A stretch of DNA of 64,000 nt from Linum tenue (lineage: Eukaryota; Streptophyta; Magnoliopsida; Malpighiales; Linaceae): the NCBI GenBank assembly GCA_946122785.1, contig CAMGYJ010000008.1:8023475-8087474 (forward strand), given 5' to 3'. Below the pieces are notes generated by a model that worked only from the letters and a program-made list of their open reading frames with translations, ran no database searches and had not been told where the DNA came from. Positions 11,399 to 22,786 of this stretch are shown here, one piece after another. The position numbers and the translations under genes were made by a program. Each line of letters starts with the position of its first letter. Within the stretch, counting starts at the first letter, position 1.

Positions 11399-13106
11399 TT
11401 TTTTTTTTTTTTTTTTTTGACAAATAACAACCATCTTTTATTCCACCAATATAGATAAACAAGCTATAAGGCTATTACATTCTTTAAAGGAGACCAGAAA
11501 TTAGATCAAGAATATTAATCCACTCATCTGGCAAAAAAGATCTGGCTTTTGATCGTGCAACCCAATCAGCTCTGCCGTTCAATGCCCTCGGAATCTCTTC
11601 CACCGAAATAGAAGGATTGTTCCTAAGGATATTGACCATTGTTCGAATCCAAGCAGCACATCTCCAGGGCCATCGAGGCTGATTTTGTTTCAGGGCCTTC
11701 ACCAGAATTTGGCAGTCAGTTTGCAATGTGCAAACCAATCCATATTCTTGAGCTAATTTAATTCGTTCTAAGAGAGCCTTTGCTTCCGCTTCAATCGGGG
11801 TGGAACAAAGAAGATTATCAGCTCTCCCATCATACACTTGTCCATGGTGGTTAACAGCAACAACACCATATGCCGCCGACTGGGGGTCGCTAAAGAACGA
11901 CCCATCACATTGAATCACTATCGAGTGATTGCTTGGCGGGGGATTCGTAGTAGGGTGGGTTCCCCTGAGCTGAGTAGGACCGTCTGAACCTTGAGGTGGG
12001 GGCCTCGGGCACGCATTCCATTCCGTCAGTTCTCTGTAAGCCTGTAGACACACGTTAGGGGGCCAGGGGGCTCTATTCTTAAACGTGCACTCGTTCCTAG
12101 GCTTCCAAATGTTCCAACACAGGAAGATCACATGAATAAGAGAGTTATGAGGGATGTTGTCTTTGAGGGAGTAGAACCAATCCAAGAAGGAGGTTCCCTG
12201 AGGGGGAGTCGGAAGGGAGGGGAAAATGCTGGTCCATGCTTCTCTCGCATGAGTGCATTCGAAGAGACAGTGGTTAAGGGACTCGAAAGGGTTGTGGCAC
12301 ACTTGGCAACTCGGGTTAGGTGCACATTTGCGTTGGAAGAGTCTTGCTTTCGTTGCCAAACCATTTATGGAGCATCTCCAAATAAAAAACTTAAGTTTAG
12401 GCGGGATATTCAGTCCCCAAATCCATTTCCACCTCTCTTCGCTTCCTGTCGGCTGGAAATTAGTGTTGGCTTTATGAACAGCGTGGTAGGCCGACTTGAC
12501 AGAGAAGTCTCCCTCGCGAGTGAGGCTCCATGCCCAAAAATCATCAGTTCCCTCTTCCCCAATTGGGACTTTAAGAATAGCCTCCATTTCTTCCCTCGTC
12601 ACATGACTTTGGAGCACATCCGTGTTCCAGCTTCTATTAACTGGGTCTATCCATTCCTTGACTCTCAGGTTTTGCTGGGGGCCGCTTCCAATCAAAAATT
12701 CTGCATGCTCGGAATCCAAGGATCTTGACCACTCCATGTGTCCTCCCCTGACCCGATAACTCTAATCGCTCCCATGTTGATAACCTTCTTAGCCTCCCAA
12801 AGACTTGCCCAGATCCAGGAGGATCTACTTCCCTTTTTCGCTTGCAGGAATCCTCCTCTCGGGAAGTACAGACCCTTAAGGAGCCGACACCAAAGTGCAT
12901 CCGGGGAAGTAAGGATTCTCCACGCTTGTTTCGCCAACAATGCCATGTTAAAATCTTTGAAACTCCTGAAACCCAATCCCCCTTCTGCTTTTGGGACGCA
13001 AAGAATCTCCTTCCTACACCAATGCATAGTGCTTTTCTGCATTGACCCTGACCAGAAGAAGTTGGTGAGGAGAGAATCCATCTTCGTGGTGAGGTTCACA
13101 GGAAGG
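11399..13106 (-). mobile_element. 5'-truncated, inactive L1-type LINE (1.7 kb)
   Basis: Minus-oriented retrotransposon fragment. A run of T at its left end is the poly(A) tail. A perfect 19-bp target duplication AGACTTTGTTTGTAGAATT flanks it at 11380-11398 and 13107-13125. It encodes the end of the reverse transcriptase region (EGGLGFRSFKDFNMALLAKQ), a zf-RVT zinc-binding segment (CQVCHN, then HCLFEC) and an RNase H domain (IQCDGSFF; LQTDCQILV). The frame shifts near 12690-12740, so even this remnant is not continuous. Long duplication, tail and 5' truncation are hallmarks of target-primed reverse transcription. It separates SWEET from CYP38 and leaves about 500 bp upstream of the CYP38 start codon. 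Confidence 0.93.
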
Positions 13107-13623
13107 AGACTTTGTTTGTAGAATTGAGGTTCAGGATTCAATCAATATATGTGAAGTTTTCTTTTCTTCTAGGTGGGTAAGGACCAATTGTTATTATTGG
13201 ATAATGGCGATCGAAGGTAAGGCCCAATTATGAGAAATTAAAAGTGGGAGCCCATCTCATACAGTATCTACCTGAGCTCAGCCCATATCCAATCCCACCA
13301 CCGGCGACGGCGACGGGAAACGGAAGCTTCGAGAGGGAAAACTTAACGGAAATCCGAAAACGCTATCCCCTGCCTTATCCCGAATTCCCAATTGTGAGAG
13401 GTTGGGAGGATGCCACTTTCCGAACCCGCCTTGTGTTTTTCATTTTCTTCCCCCATCTCCACTTGACTTGACCCCATTCCAAGCGAAGCAACCATTATTG
13501 CCTTATCTCCCATCTTCCCATCTGCGAAGATCTATCCGTCAAACTAAATGCTTCTTCTTTAGCTCCATTTCCCGTTTGGACTCTTCCCCCCACCATTCTG
13601 TTCGTACTCCACTGCCACTTCCC

Positions 13624-15206
13624 ATGGCGGCTGCAGCAGCAGGAGCGTCAATCCGGTGGCACTATTCCTCATCTTTCCCCGCCACACCCAGAACCCACCA
13701 CAATCGATTGCTTCCCAGTCCCACCACTACTTCACTCTCCTTCTACAGCAAGCGCCTAGCTCCGGCGGTTTGTTCACTCAAGAGCTCTGATTCAACGGTG
13801 AGTGGTACTCCCAATTTGGAATTGAAGTTTTCAACTTCGCGGCAAATGGTTTAATCGATGTTGGGGCTTTGGTTTCAGGGGAGGGAGGGGAATTCATTTT
13901 CTTTCAAGGAGTGTGCTGTTTCGTTTGCTCTGGCGGTCGGGTTGATAACTGGGGCGCCTTCGATGGCGGATTGGTGTCCCGACGCGAATGCTGTTGCTGT
14001 CAATCCGGCATTGCCTGATGTTGCCGTTTTGATATCCGGGCCGCCAATTAAGGACCCTGGTGCATTGTTGAGGTACGCGCTGCCAATTGATAACAAGGCC
14101 ATCAGGGAAGTTCAGAAGCCGCTTGAAGATATCACTGATAGCCTCAAGATTGCTGGGCTCAAAGCTCTTGATTCTGTTGAGAGAGTAAGGCGGCTGCAGA
14201 ACGTTTAATGGTGGCTCTTTTGTCTCCTCGTGTTCTTCGTTGATTGATTGTATTTTTGTTTGTGAAAATGTAGAATGTGAGGCAGGCATCTCGAGCTCTC
14301 AAGCAGGGGAAGAGTTTGATAATTGCCGGATTAGCTGAGCCAAAGAGGGCGCAAGGTGGGGAAGTGCTTGACAAGCTGGAAACTGGGCTTGATGAGCTTC
14401 AGCAGATTGTGGAGAGCAGGAACCGAGATGGCGTGGCGCCTAAACAGAAGGAGCTACTTGATTATGTTGGAAGGTGAGAGTTTTGTTTCGCACATTTGAT
14501 TGTGTTTTGGTTTCAAGATGCGGCTTTCTAATAGTTTTCATGGATCAAAATAGCATGAGCTGCCTAGTAAAATTGAGGTGGTTATGGAATATTGTTGGTT
14601 GCTTTCAGCATTTTGTGTCAATGCTAACTAGTTAGTAGACGAGAGAGGAGCGAGTTGAAGATTGTATATAGATTGGATCATGTTTAATCATGACGTCCAT
14701 GAATTAGCTACCGAATTCATATTGTGCAGTGAAGACTGATAAAAAGAACCTAGAGTCCATCTAAGAACTCATAGATACCCTTGTCCATTGACTGCAGCTG
14801 AGATCTTCCTGGGGCATTGGATTTCTCTGCAGTGTTGAAGAGGATATGGTGAATGGCTTCCCCTACGAAGTGCCTGAAGAATACAAAAATATGCCTCTCT
14901 TGAAAGGTAGAGCAACTGTGGATATGAAGGTCAAGGTTAAGGACAACCCAAATCTCGAGGACTGTGTGTTCCGCATTGTCCTAGATGGTTACAATGCGCC
15001 TGTAACAGCAGGGAATTTCGTGGACTTGGTTCAGAGGCACTTCTATGATGGCATGCAAATTCAGAGGGGTGAAGTTTATACAAAACTTACAGTCTCACTT
15101 TCTTTCCAGATTTGAGGACATATCTGGGGCTGACTTACTGACATGTCCTTTGATCATAATCCCAGCGGATGGCTTTGTTGTTCAAACTGGGGATCCTGAA
15201 GGTCCC

Positions 15207-15238
<32 letters not shown>

Positions 15239-15803
15239 GACTCGAACTATTCCTCTAGAAATCATGGTGGACGGAGAGAAAGCACCTGTCTATGGTGCAA
15301 CTCTGGAAGTAAGGGTTCTTGACGCCATGCTTTTTCGAATCTGTCTCCCAAACCTTCTCTTTACTTGAATTTACAGAAGGCTTACGGTCAGGCTGTTTTC
15401 CATTGTATTGGTTGCAGGAGCTTGGTTTATATAAGGCCCAAACGAAGCTTCCATTCAATGCATTCGGAACAATGGCAATGGCCAGAGATGTGAGGAGCTC
15501 AAATTCATATAAATGGTAGGCATCGTTCCTTAACTCTTTTATATGCCCTAATGGTTAACATTCATCTGTTCACAGGAGTTTGAAGACAACTCAGCTTCAA
15601 GCCAAATCTTCTGGCTACTGAAAGAAAGTGAACTCACTCCTAGCAATGCGAACATATTGGATGGGCGGTACTCAGTGTTCGGTTACATAACCCAGAATGA
15701 GGACCTTTTAGCAGATGTGAAAGTTGGTGATGTAATCGAGTCAATGCAAGTGGTTGCTGGCCTCGAAAATTTGGCCAATCCAAGCTACAAGATTGCAGGC
15801 TAG
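13624..15803 (+). CDS. CYP38: Thylakoid-lumen cyclophilin-like protein CYP38 (TLP40)
   Basis: Seven exons: 13624-13797, 13879-14184, 14274-14473, 14833-15068, 15166-15308, 15418-15489 and 15576-15803, giving 452 aa (Arabidopsis CYP38 has 437). The N-terminus is a plastid transit peptide, followed by a hydrophobic lumen-targeting stretch ([18 protein letters not shown]) that ends in an Ala-x-Ala-like site. Next come a helical domain ([20 protein letters not shown]) and a cyclophilin-like domain ([31 protein letters not shown]), ending [16 protein letters not shown]38 helps assemble and stabilise photosystem II in the lumen; family work reports little or no isomerase activity. Near-identity to the Arabidopsis protein over long blocks makes the call firm. 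It converges on the CBC1-like kinase. Confidence 0.96.
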
Positions 15804-16377
15804 AGCTACAGACCTCTATTGCTTTTCAGGTTCTTAGAAAGACCCCGAGTTCTCTTCACAGGTACAGTGCTCCTTCGAGCTTGAGAAGATCCTCTTATGA
15901 GTTATGATATTTTTCCTGAGAATGTAATATCATCAGCATTCATTTCGGTCCAAATTTGAGGAACATTATTCTTTCATAGCATAAGCGTATAAGATTCGTC
16001 GTACGTCCCTTTGTTGTAACCTGTTTCTTTGAGACTACTCTTAGCTTTTAGCAAAGCTCTTCTGTAACAATGACTTCTGTAAAGTAAAGACCGAATTCTC
16101 ATGAAATAGAATCCTTGTTGGGCTAGGATTTCTGTTCTGGTTGGAACTAAACACCAAATTTTCTAGACATGAGATTCTTGTCTGGTTAGGCATTCTTGAT
16201 GAATGTCAGTAGGTCTAAGGCAGAAACCTAGGTGTACTTGTATGATAAGGAAAGGTTGTAGAAATCATCAACTGACAACTTACATGAGTTTTTATGAAGC
16301 AGAGCTAGAAAAAAAAGGACTTTACAGTATATTCCAAAGCAGTCACCATCACAAATGAGATGAAGCAATTTCCATTT

Positions 16378-18517
16378 TCATGGCCCTCGGTGCCTGCGGA
16401 AGCAGAGGCAGCTCTGAGGCTGATGATCCCCAGGTATCATCCCTCCACCTCTCGACGTGTCAATTGCTTCCAACATTGTAACGACCTCCTCCATCTCGGG
16501 CCTCTTGTCAGGGTTTGCATCCCAGCATCGCCTCATCACGTTTGCCAGTGAGCTAGGGCAACACCTCGGTATCTCGGGCCTCAGGTTCTGCCGAACGACA
16601 GCCGACGTCATTTCCGAGAAACTGAGGTCAGGGTATGGCATGTCGCAACAATATATCTCCCAGAGACAAATGCCATAGCTGTACACATCACACTTTCTGT
16701 TGTACGGATTGCCATTCAGAACCTCGGGTGCCATGTATCCTAGGGTCCCTGTTTCTCCTGTCATGTCGTTGGGGTTCGAGGCCTCAAGGCGAGCCACACC
16801 GAAATCGGCAATCTTGACGGTCCTCGACTTGTCAAGGAGCATGTTCTCCGTTTTCACGTCCCTGTGGACGATCTTCATCGTGTGTAGGTAGCTCAACCTG
16901 AAAGTTTCCTAAGTTAAGTTAGGTACATAACAATACCAACAACATACTGTGAGAGAGAGAGTTGAGAGAATGAATAACCCTCTGGCAAGATCGAGTGCGA
17001 TTTGGACGACCACTTTAAAGGCTAGCTTCCTTCGTCTATTCTTGATGAGGTAAGTCTTGAGAGCACCACCAGGGCAGTACTCCACTACTACGCAACATAT
17101 GTTGCTTGGCATACCCATGTGTCCATTCTCAGTTTGTATGTTTAGACTTGCTGATCCAATGGTAGCCCCTATGAACTGCACATGTTTGTTGACCAAATTG
17201 AAAATCAAACTCGCTGACATTAACCGTTTAGCAAAATCGTGCATGAAACATTATAAAGTAGTATCAACATGGTCGTTGGTATGTGCCATTAACCCATACC
17301 GACGATATGGTATGACAAAAACACGAACAGTGTAAGTAAGAAAAATACCTTGGTGACATTGGGGTGATCAAGCTTGTGCCAGACAGCTACTTCTTGAGTA
17401 AAAGCAGCCCTTAGTGATGCTATTTCTGCATCTGATCTGTGACCTTCTTCTCCCCAATCTAGCAGCTTCACTGCCCAACCCAACCAAGAACCAACCACAA
17501 CGAGAGTGAGTTGAGTTCAATTATTATAACTCTTTTTTATCCAACAGTAAAAAGTGAATTTTTTTATTACTAAAAGCCGAAAAGTTTGAAACTTTTTCAT
17601 GAAAAAAGGGTACCCAGAAGAAATGTTAAACTATAAAAAGCTTGGGAAACCCGTCGATGATCTCGTGAAAAAAAAAAAAAAAATCACGGATTCTGTAACA
17701 GTATTCATCTGGATAATGCCAGAGGAAAAGCTGTTCCCCTGTTTGGCTGCCGAGAAAAAGGAAAATCATGGCTCACGAGAAGGGGCTATGATAATTAATC
17801 CTCTACCGAGCACACATCTCCTAGTGTAATTTACAATGGGAGATTGGAGTAGTTTGTTAATTGATTGATCATACACGAAAAACTAATAACATGAAATTCA
17901 AACCGACCATCGGTATCGTTAAATCAGTAGTTCGTGAGCAATTACCACTTCCTTAAAAGCCTAAAGACGTCAACTTGGAACTTTTTGAAGTTACCACATC
18001 GCCTTGTTCCTGCTAATCTAGAAGCTATCTTGATAATATCATCATGATCATTCAGAACTGAATTTAATTAAAATGGACAGAGTAAATGAAGAAATAGTGA
18101 GCCACAAAAGAGCAGTGACAGAGTGATAATATAATACTGACCAGCAACATCGAGGCCGTCGTAAATGCCACGGTGGACGGTGCCGAAGGTGCCACGAGCA
18201 ATGACGGACTTGATGATGAGCTTGGCCGGGTCAATCTCCCATTCGGGCCTCCGCCCAGTTACCACGGCGGGGATGGCGGCGGCAGAGTTGAAGGTGGCAG
18301 AGGCAGAGGCAGAGGAGGTGAGAGGCAGAGGAGGAAGAGGTGGATGAAGCAATCCGCTGCCACCCTCGGACCTGGTGGAGGCAGAATTGTTCTTCTGATC
18401 CGTAGTCCAAGCGCGAGAGAGATGGCGCTGCAGCTGCTCGTCGAGGCTCTTGAGGTCTATCTGATCAGCTCTCACGTACCCTCCACCACCACCACCGCTC
18501 TCGCTCTTCTCCTTCAT
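16378..18517 (-). CDS. CBC1: Raf-like protein kinase, CBC1 type (group C MAPKKK-like)
   Basis: Four exons on the minus strand: 18142-18517, 17349-17470, 16979-17175 and 16378-16897, giving 404 aa. The start at 18517 (MKEKSESGGGG) is the first ATG. The segment YVRADQIDLKSLDEQLQRHL precedes a Ser/Pro-rich linker, then WEIDPAKL and the kinase domain: glycine loop ARGTFGTVHRG, catalytic Lys in VAVKLLDW, VHRDVKTEN, ADFGVA and YMAPEVL, so all catalytic residues are present. It ends RRHRGP. In Arabidopsis, CBC1 and CBC2 link blue light and CO2 signals to stomatal opening by inhibiting S-type anion channels. Function here is inferred from similarity and from its position next to CYP38, the same pair as in Arabidopsis. 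Confidence 0.9.
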
Positions 18518-19919
18518 GGCTCTCACTTGCTCTGTTTCTCTCTGTGTGGCTTTTTTTTCAGAGTTCTTCGGTGCTTCCTCTTATTTCTTGTTGTTCTGGT
18601 GATGGAAGGAAGTTGAGAGACATCAATGAATAAATGGGGAAAGAGAAAGCAGAGGAAGGAAGGTGCAGCAAGAAGACTGGTGTGGTGGTGGGTGTCCGTG
18701 TTGCTATTTATATGCTGGATCCGTATATACTATGCCACTATGGATCGAGGACGACATCATAGTAATGCCACTAACTGCCCTTTACTTTATGCGTTGTACA
18801 ATTTAAGTTTCGTTGGTTTTTTCGGTTAATGATTTCATGTGAATTCAAAACATTGTATTATATTGTATCGTATCATAATGTATACACATTTCAGCTTTTT
18901 AATTTACTTATCAGGGAAGGCTTGGTCAACCACAAACTTTATTAGGAGACTTGAAACTATCGTTTAGGAGGGTTTTGAACATAAACATTTCACATGTAAC
19001 TCGAGTGTCAATCGATTGTAGTTGTGGTTAGTTTCTTCCTTTTGTTTGGTATTATAATCTCACATATCCAAACCTCCAAATTTACGTTTGCTTAACTAAT
19101 CTCATTCGAATTGTTGTGATAATGGACTACGTAATTATTCCCAAAGTACATATGGGATATATGCGATTCTTGGTGAACTTCATCATTATATGCTATTTTT
19201 TTGGGGTGAATTATTATAAGTTGTTGAATTTCATATTCTTAAATCTGTATTTTCTAACAATTTTTCGCTTCAACTTTCACCCCAATAAAAGTCCGGCGAG
19301 TCGGGGTTTTAGGAGCTTTTATTGATGGCATTGAAGGAGGGACGTATGGGTATGAGGCAGTCAGGGCATGTGGGCACATGGACTTTGGCTGACTGACCAA
19401 TACGTATCTTCCTTCTTCCCTACCCACTTCTTCTTCTTCTTCAGTGTTCCCTTCTCTTCTATCTTATCCTTCTTCCAAACTTACACATTCCTTCTTCCTT
19501 TTCCTTCTGATCATATGGACTTATTCCGATGCCATTAATTTACCAAGTTGGTTCTGTGCCAGAAGCTTGCAATTGGGAGGAATGCTATGGGCAATCTGCT
19601 GCGGTTTATTTCAAGGTTGCATTGTGTTGCTATGTTCATATATATATATACATACATATGTTTTCGGTTTTGTTCTTATTCAGTAGTCTTTTTCATTCGG
19701 ACATTTCATTTCCAATTAGGATTTGGATGTTTTGTTTCGGGTTTAAAGAATGTGTGATATATCTTCTCATCACTCTATAACATGTATTTTCCTCAAATAT
19801 AGTGAAACTGATCTATTTAATCCGTAGAGTAGTTATCACACATCGTGTTACTGAACCAGAAAAATGTGTGTATTTTTTTTTTTAATTTTTAGCATTGTGG
19901 GTTTCATGTTCAGTTACAA

Positions 19920-20064
19920 CCATGGTTTGTGAAACCGTACTGGAGAATATTGTACCAGTTTCATATTCAACCGTTAATGTCATTAAATACCGCCTATCAG
20001 TTTAACCGCAGTACTTGTATTTTGCGGTTGAACCACAATTATGGTACGATTTCACAAACCATGG
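19920..20064. mobile_element. MITE, 145 bp, with palindromic terminal inverted repeats
   Basis: The left end CCATGGTTTGTGAAACCGTA and the right end TACGATTTCACAAACCATGG are inverted copies with one extra base. Each end begins with the palindrome CCATGG. The 6-bp direct repeat TTACAA flanks the unit (19914-19919 and 20065-20070). There is no coding capacity. The family is uncertain, because a 6-bp duplication is short for hAT and long for Stowaway or Tourist. Confidence 0.75.
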
Positions 20065-20684
20065 TTACAACACATAGGAAATGAAGATGTTAATAAGGAG
20101 GAAAACAGTTCTCACGAACAAACATGTTGGTCTTGTTATTCATCATGTGACTGACACCATCAATTGATTATCGTTCTTGTTTCTCGTCAACTTTCTCATT
20201 CTAGAGGGTTGATTAGCTCACATGTGATGATGTTAATCACATGACTGTTGGACTCAAATGCTACTACTTCATGATATTGAAGTTTTGATAATCTTGTTCA
20301 TTTGTTGGTAAGTTTTTCTTTTATGCAGACTTGTAGTAAGATATTATCAATATATCATACGAGCGTACAAGATTTTAAAATACGTTGATACTATTGAGAT
20401 AACAACATTATTCTAAAGTGATATAGTGTTACCGTTTTTGTAGTTTTGTATCGTTCATTTAATTATTTTGTAGTAGTTATTATATTATTAATAATAAGAA
20501 GATACTTTTATCACATCCAACAAGCATACCATACATCCAACTCTAAAAGTAGGCATAATACAATAAATTTTGAACTTTAATTGGTAACATTAGTCTAATA
20601 TGATAACATAACATAGAATCACAACTAATCAATCCATTACTCTAACCCCTTAACCCTCAATTTTGGATCCCAACCCAAAATCCC

Positions 20685-20735
20685 ATATCGTAAACCTAAA
20701 CCCTAACCATAAATTCATAAACCCTAAATCATTCA
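20685..20735. repeat. Degenerate telomere-like patch
   Basis: Several AAACCCTAA-like words ('cctaaaccctaacc', 'ataaaccctaaat') occur within about 50 bases. This could be a small interstitial telomere-like tract or telo-box promoter motifs. It is more than 600 bp from the next start codon. Confidence 0.35.
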
Positions 20736-21367
20736 AATTAAAGTAAATCTAGAATATTTTTTGTACAAATTCATGTGTTTCTTGTCCATCATACTACAAG
20801 TGATGATTGACATTGTTTTCACTTGAATCGCCTGCTAAGAATGACGATTATGAGGCGAATGCATTGAATGCACCAAAAAAAGTTGGTGCACCGAAGATGC
20901 CACCATATATATATATATAGGCTAACCTATATCTGATTTATACTAATTTTGTTGTATGTCTAATGAGTTTCACTATTACGATCTGGAATGGATTCAATTT
21001 TTGAGCATTGTGCTATATGGGAATTGAAATCTTACACTAGTTCAAAAATTTGACTTGAAAATATGTTCTACATAGGGATATGGCCATGATGAGATATTTA
21101 TATCCCGATTCAATTAATATAATGGATTTAGGCACCATATGACAAAAGAAAAAAAAGAAGGAAAATGGCACTAAAAAGTAAAAACAAATATTTTATCAGG
21201 GCGCGCTGGAGAATTACCAACTTCGGTCTCACGGGCCAAACCCAATTAAAAAACTCGGCCCATGAGCCTATAACTGCTATTCCTCGTTGTGGATAACGTA
21301 TATAAACGTGCGGCCGATAAACCACGGGGAAATCAAAGATTAACCCGCCACATATGCTTTCACAGCC

Positions 21368-22388
21368 ATGGTGGTGACTACTCCGACATCACCTCCTTCA
21401 TCCCTATCTTCCATTTCGCCATTACTGCAAAGCTTCCAGCACAGAATCTTCGTAAACTACGCAGTACCCAGAATTCGGCACTCGCAGAATTCGAATGGAT
21501 TACTCTCCGTCAGAGCTTACATGGAGAACCCCAACTCCATCTCCGGCTTCGCCAACAAAGTCATCGGTTCCCTCCCCGTTGTCGGTCTCATAGCCAGAAT
21601 TATCAGCGACGAAGGCGGAGTCGGAAGCGACCTCATCGATTTCGCGGAGTTCAGAAGGAGGGTCGGCAAGAAATGCACCATTATGGACTCCAGAGCTTTT
21701 GTCGAGTTCAAGGACAGGCGCGGCAAGGTAATTCTGCTTGCTCGTCTGGTGTTCGATCATTTGCGGCAATGAAATTTGATTAAAGTGTTTTTCTCGTCCT
21801 TGTAGGCAGGGGATCCTCTATATGTTCTGCTTTGCTGTTGGGTGGCGGCTGTAGGTGCAGGGCTCCTGAAATCTGAAGAGATTTTGGAAGGGGTAGCAAG
21901 ACTTCGGATTTCCACCGATATTGAATTCGAAGAGCAGAGTTTCATTGCTTTGATGGATGCAGCGAAAGAGGTAGGACTCAGACCTTCAGAAACAATAGAA
22001 CTGGAATCTGTTAGTTAGTTATACTCGCCTGGACTAAATCTTTTTGCGGCACATTGTGCAACTGTAGAGACGATCAAAGTCGAAAGGGGCAGCGCCTTTT
22101 GTTCCGATGGAGGCCCGAGCAGAGAAGGCGTTAGATGCAATTTATGTTTGTTGCTTTGGGAAGGATCCTATAGAAGAGGAAGACAAGAGACTTCTCAGTG
22201 TAATGTTGGCAGCGGTTTTCCCATTGGTTAAGCCGAAAGAGATGGAGAGGATTCTGGAAGAGAAAGCAACAAGAGTGGCTGAAGGTTTAGATGGAATGGA
22301 TGTCCCAGAGGCCAAACAGCTGTCCAAAGAAGCTGTTCAATTGCAGATGAAAGATCTCCAGTTCCTTCAGCAGAACAATGATAGTTAA
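21368..22388 (+). CDS. PSA3: Photosystem I assembly factor, PSA3-like (chloroplast)
   Basis: Three exons: 21368-21727, 21806-21970 and 22068-22388, all phase 0, giving 281 aa. A Ser/Thr/Pro-rich plastid transit peptide runs to about residue 48. It is followed by AYMENPNSISGFANKVIGSL, SDEGGVGSDLIDFAEFRRRV, and exon 2 with AGDPLYVLLCCWVAAVGAGL and ARLRISTDIEFEEQSF. The C-terminus LSKEAVQLQMKDLQFLQQ is helical and charged. I recognise the blocks as those of the plant PSA3 family, a stromal factor that promotes photosystem I biogenesis. The family name is from memory; that this is a conserved plastid protein is clear. The 3' end faces formate dehydrogenase across about 400 bp. Confidence 0.75.
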
Positions 22389-22786
22389 AAAGTATTTGTA
22401 TGTGTGCATACTAAGAGTTCTTGATTGAGAATGTCAACGAGTTCATTCGCTTCTCTGCTTGCCGGAGCAGATTGCAGTTGATTGAAGAGAATAGAGGTCC
22501 CTGCTTGTTACTTGGAATCCGATGTACCGGAACCAGGTTGCGAATAGCTGAATGATTGTTGCTGGCGAAATTTAAACCATCTCTAAGGCATACACATTTA
22601 TCACCAATTCACCATCCAATTTCCGAAGACCAAATCTTTTTCATCAGAAGTTCTCTCTGTTTAACGGTTAAGTTTATTGAGACCTATGCAGAGATTGTCT
22701 TCCATTACATAGCCTAAGGATTACAAGTTGAACTCTACCATGCTTAGAGCCACATTATTATTCTCGACGCAGATGCAGAAGCGAGG

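Larger units (their letters stand above)
18620..21367. other. Intergenic; no gene recognised
   Basis: AT-rich spacer between the kinase promoter and the PSA3-like gene. The short frames at 19116-19780 overlap in several phases and are hydrophobic by base composition only. A 145-bp MITE (19920-20064) and a telomere-like patch (20685-20735) are the only structures I can support. Confidence 0.5.

Noticed and set aside
12132..12728. 198-codon plus-strand frame
   Set aside because: Antisense shadow of the LINE zf-RVT/RNase H region.
18518..18526. Upstream GTG start for the CBC1-like kinase
   Set aside because: Plant nuclear genes start at ATG; MKEKSES at 18517 fits the family start.
19116..19780. 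Cluster of short hydrophobic frames
   Set aside because: Overlap in all phases of T-rich DNA, no splice context and no homology recognised.
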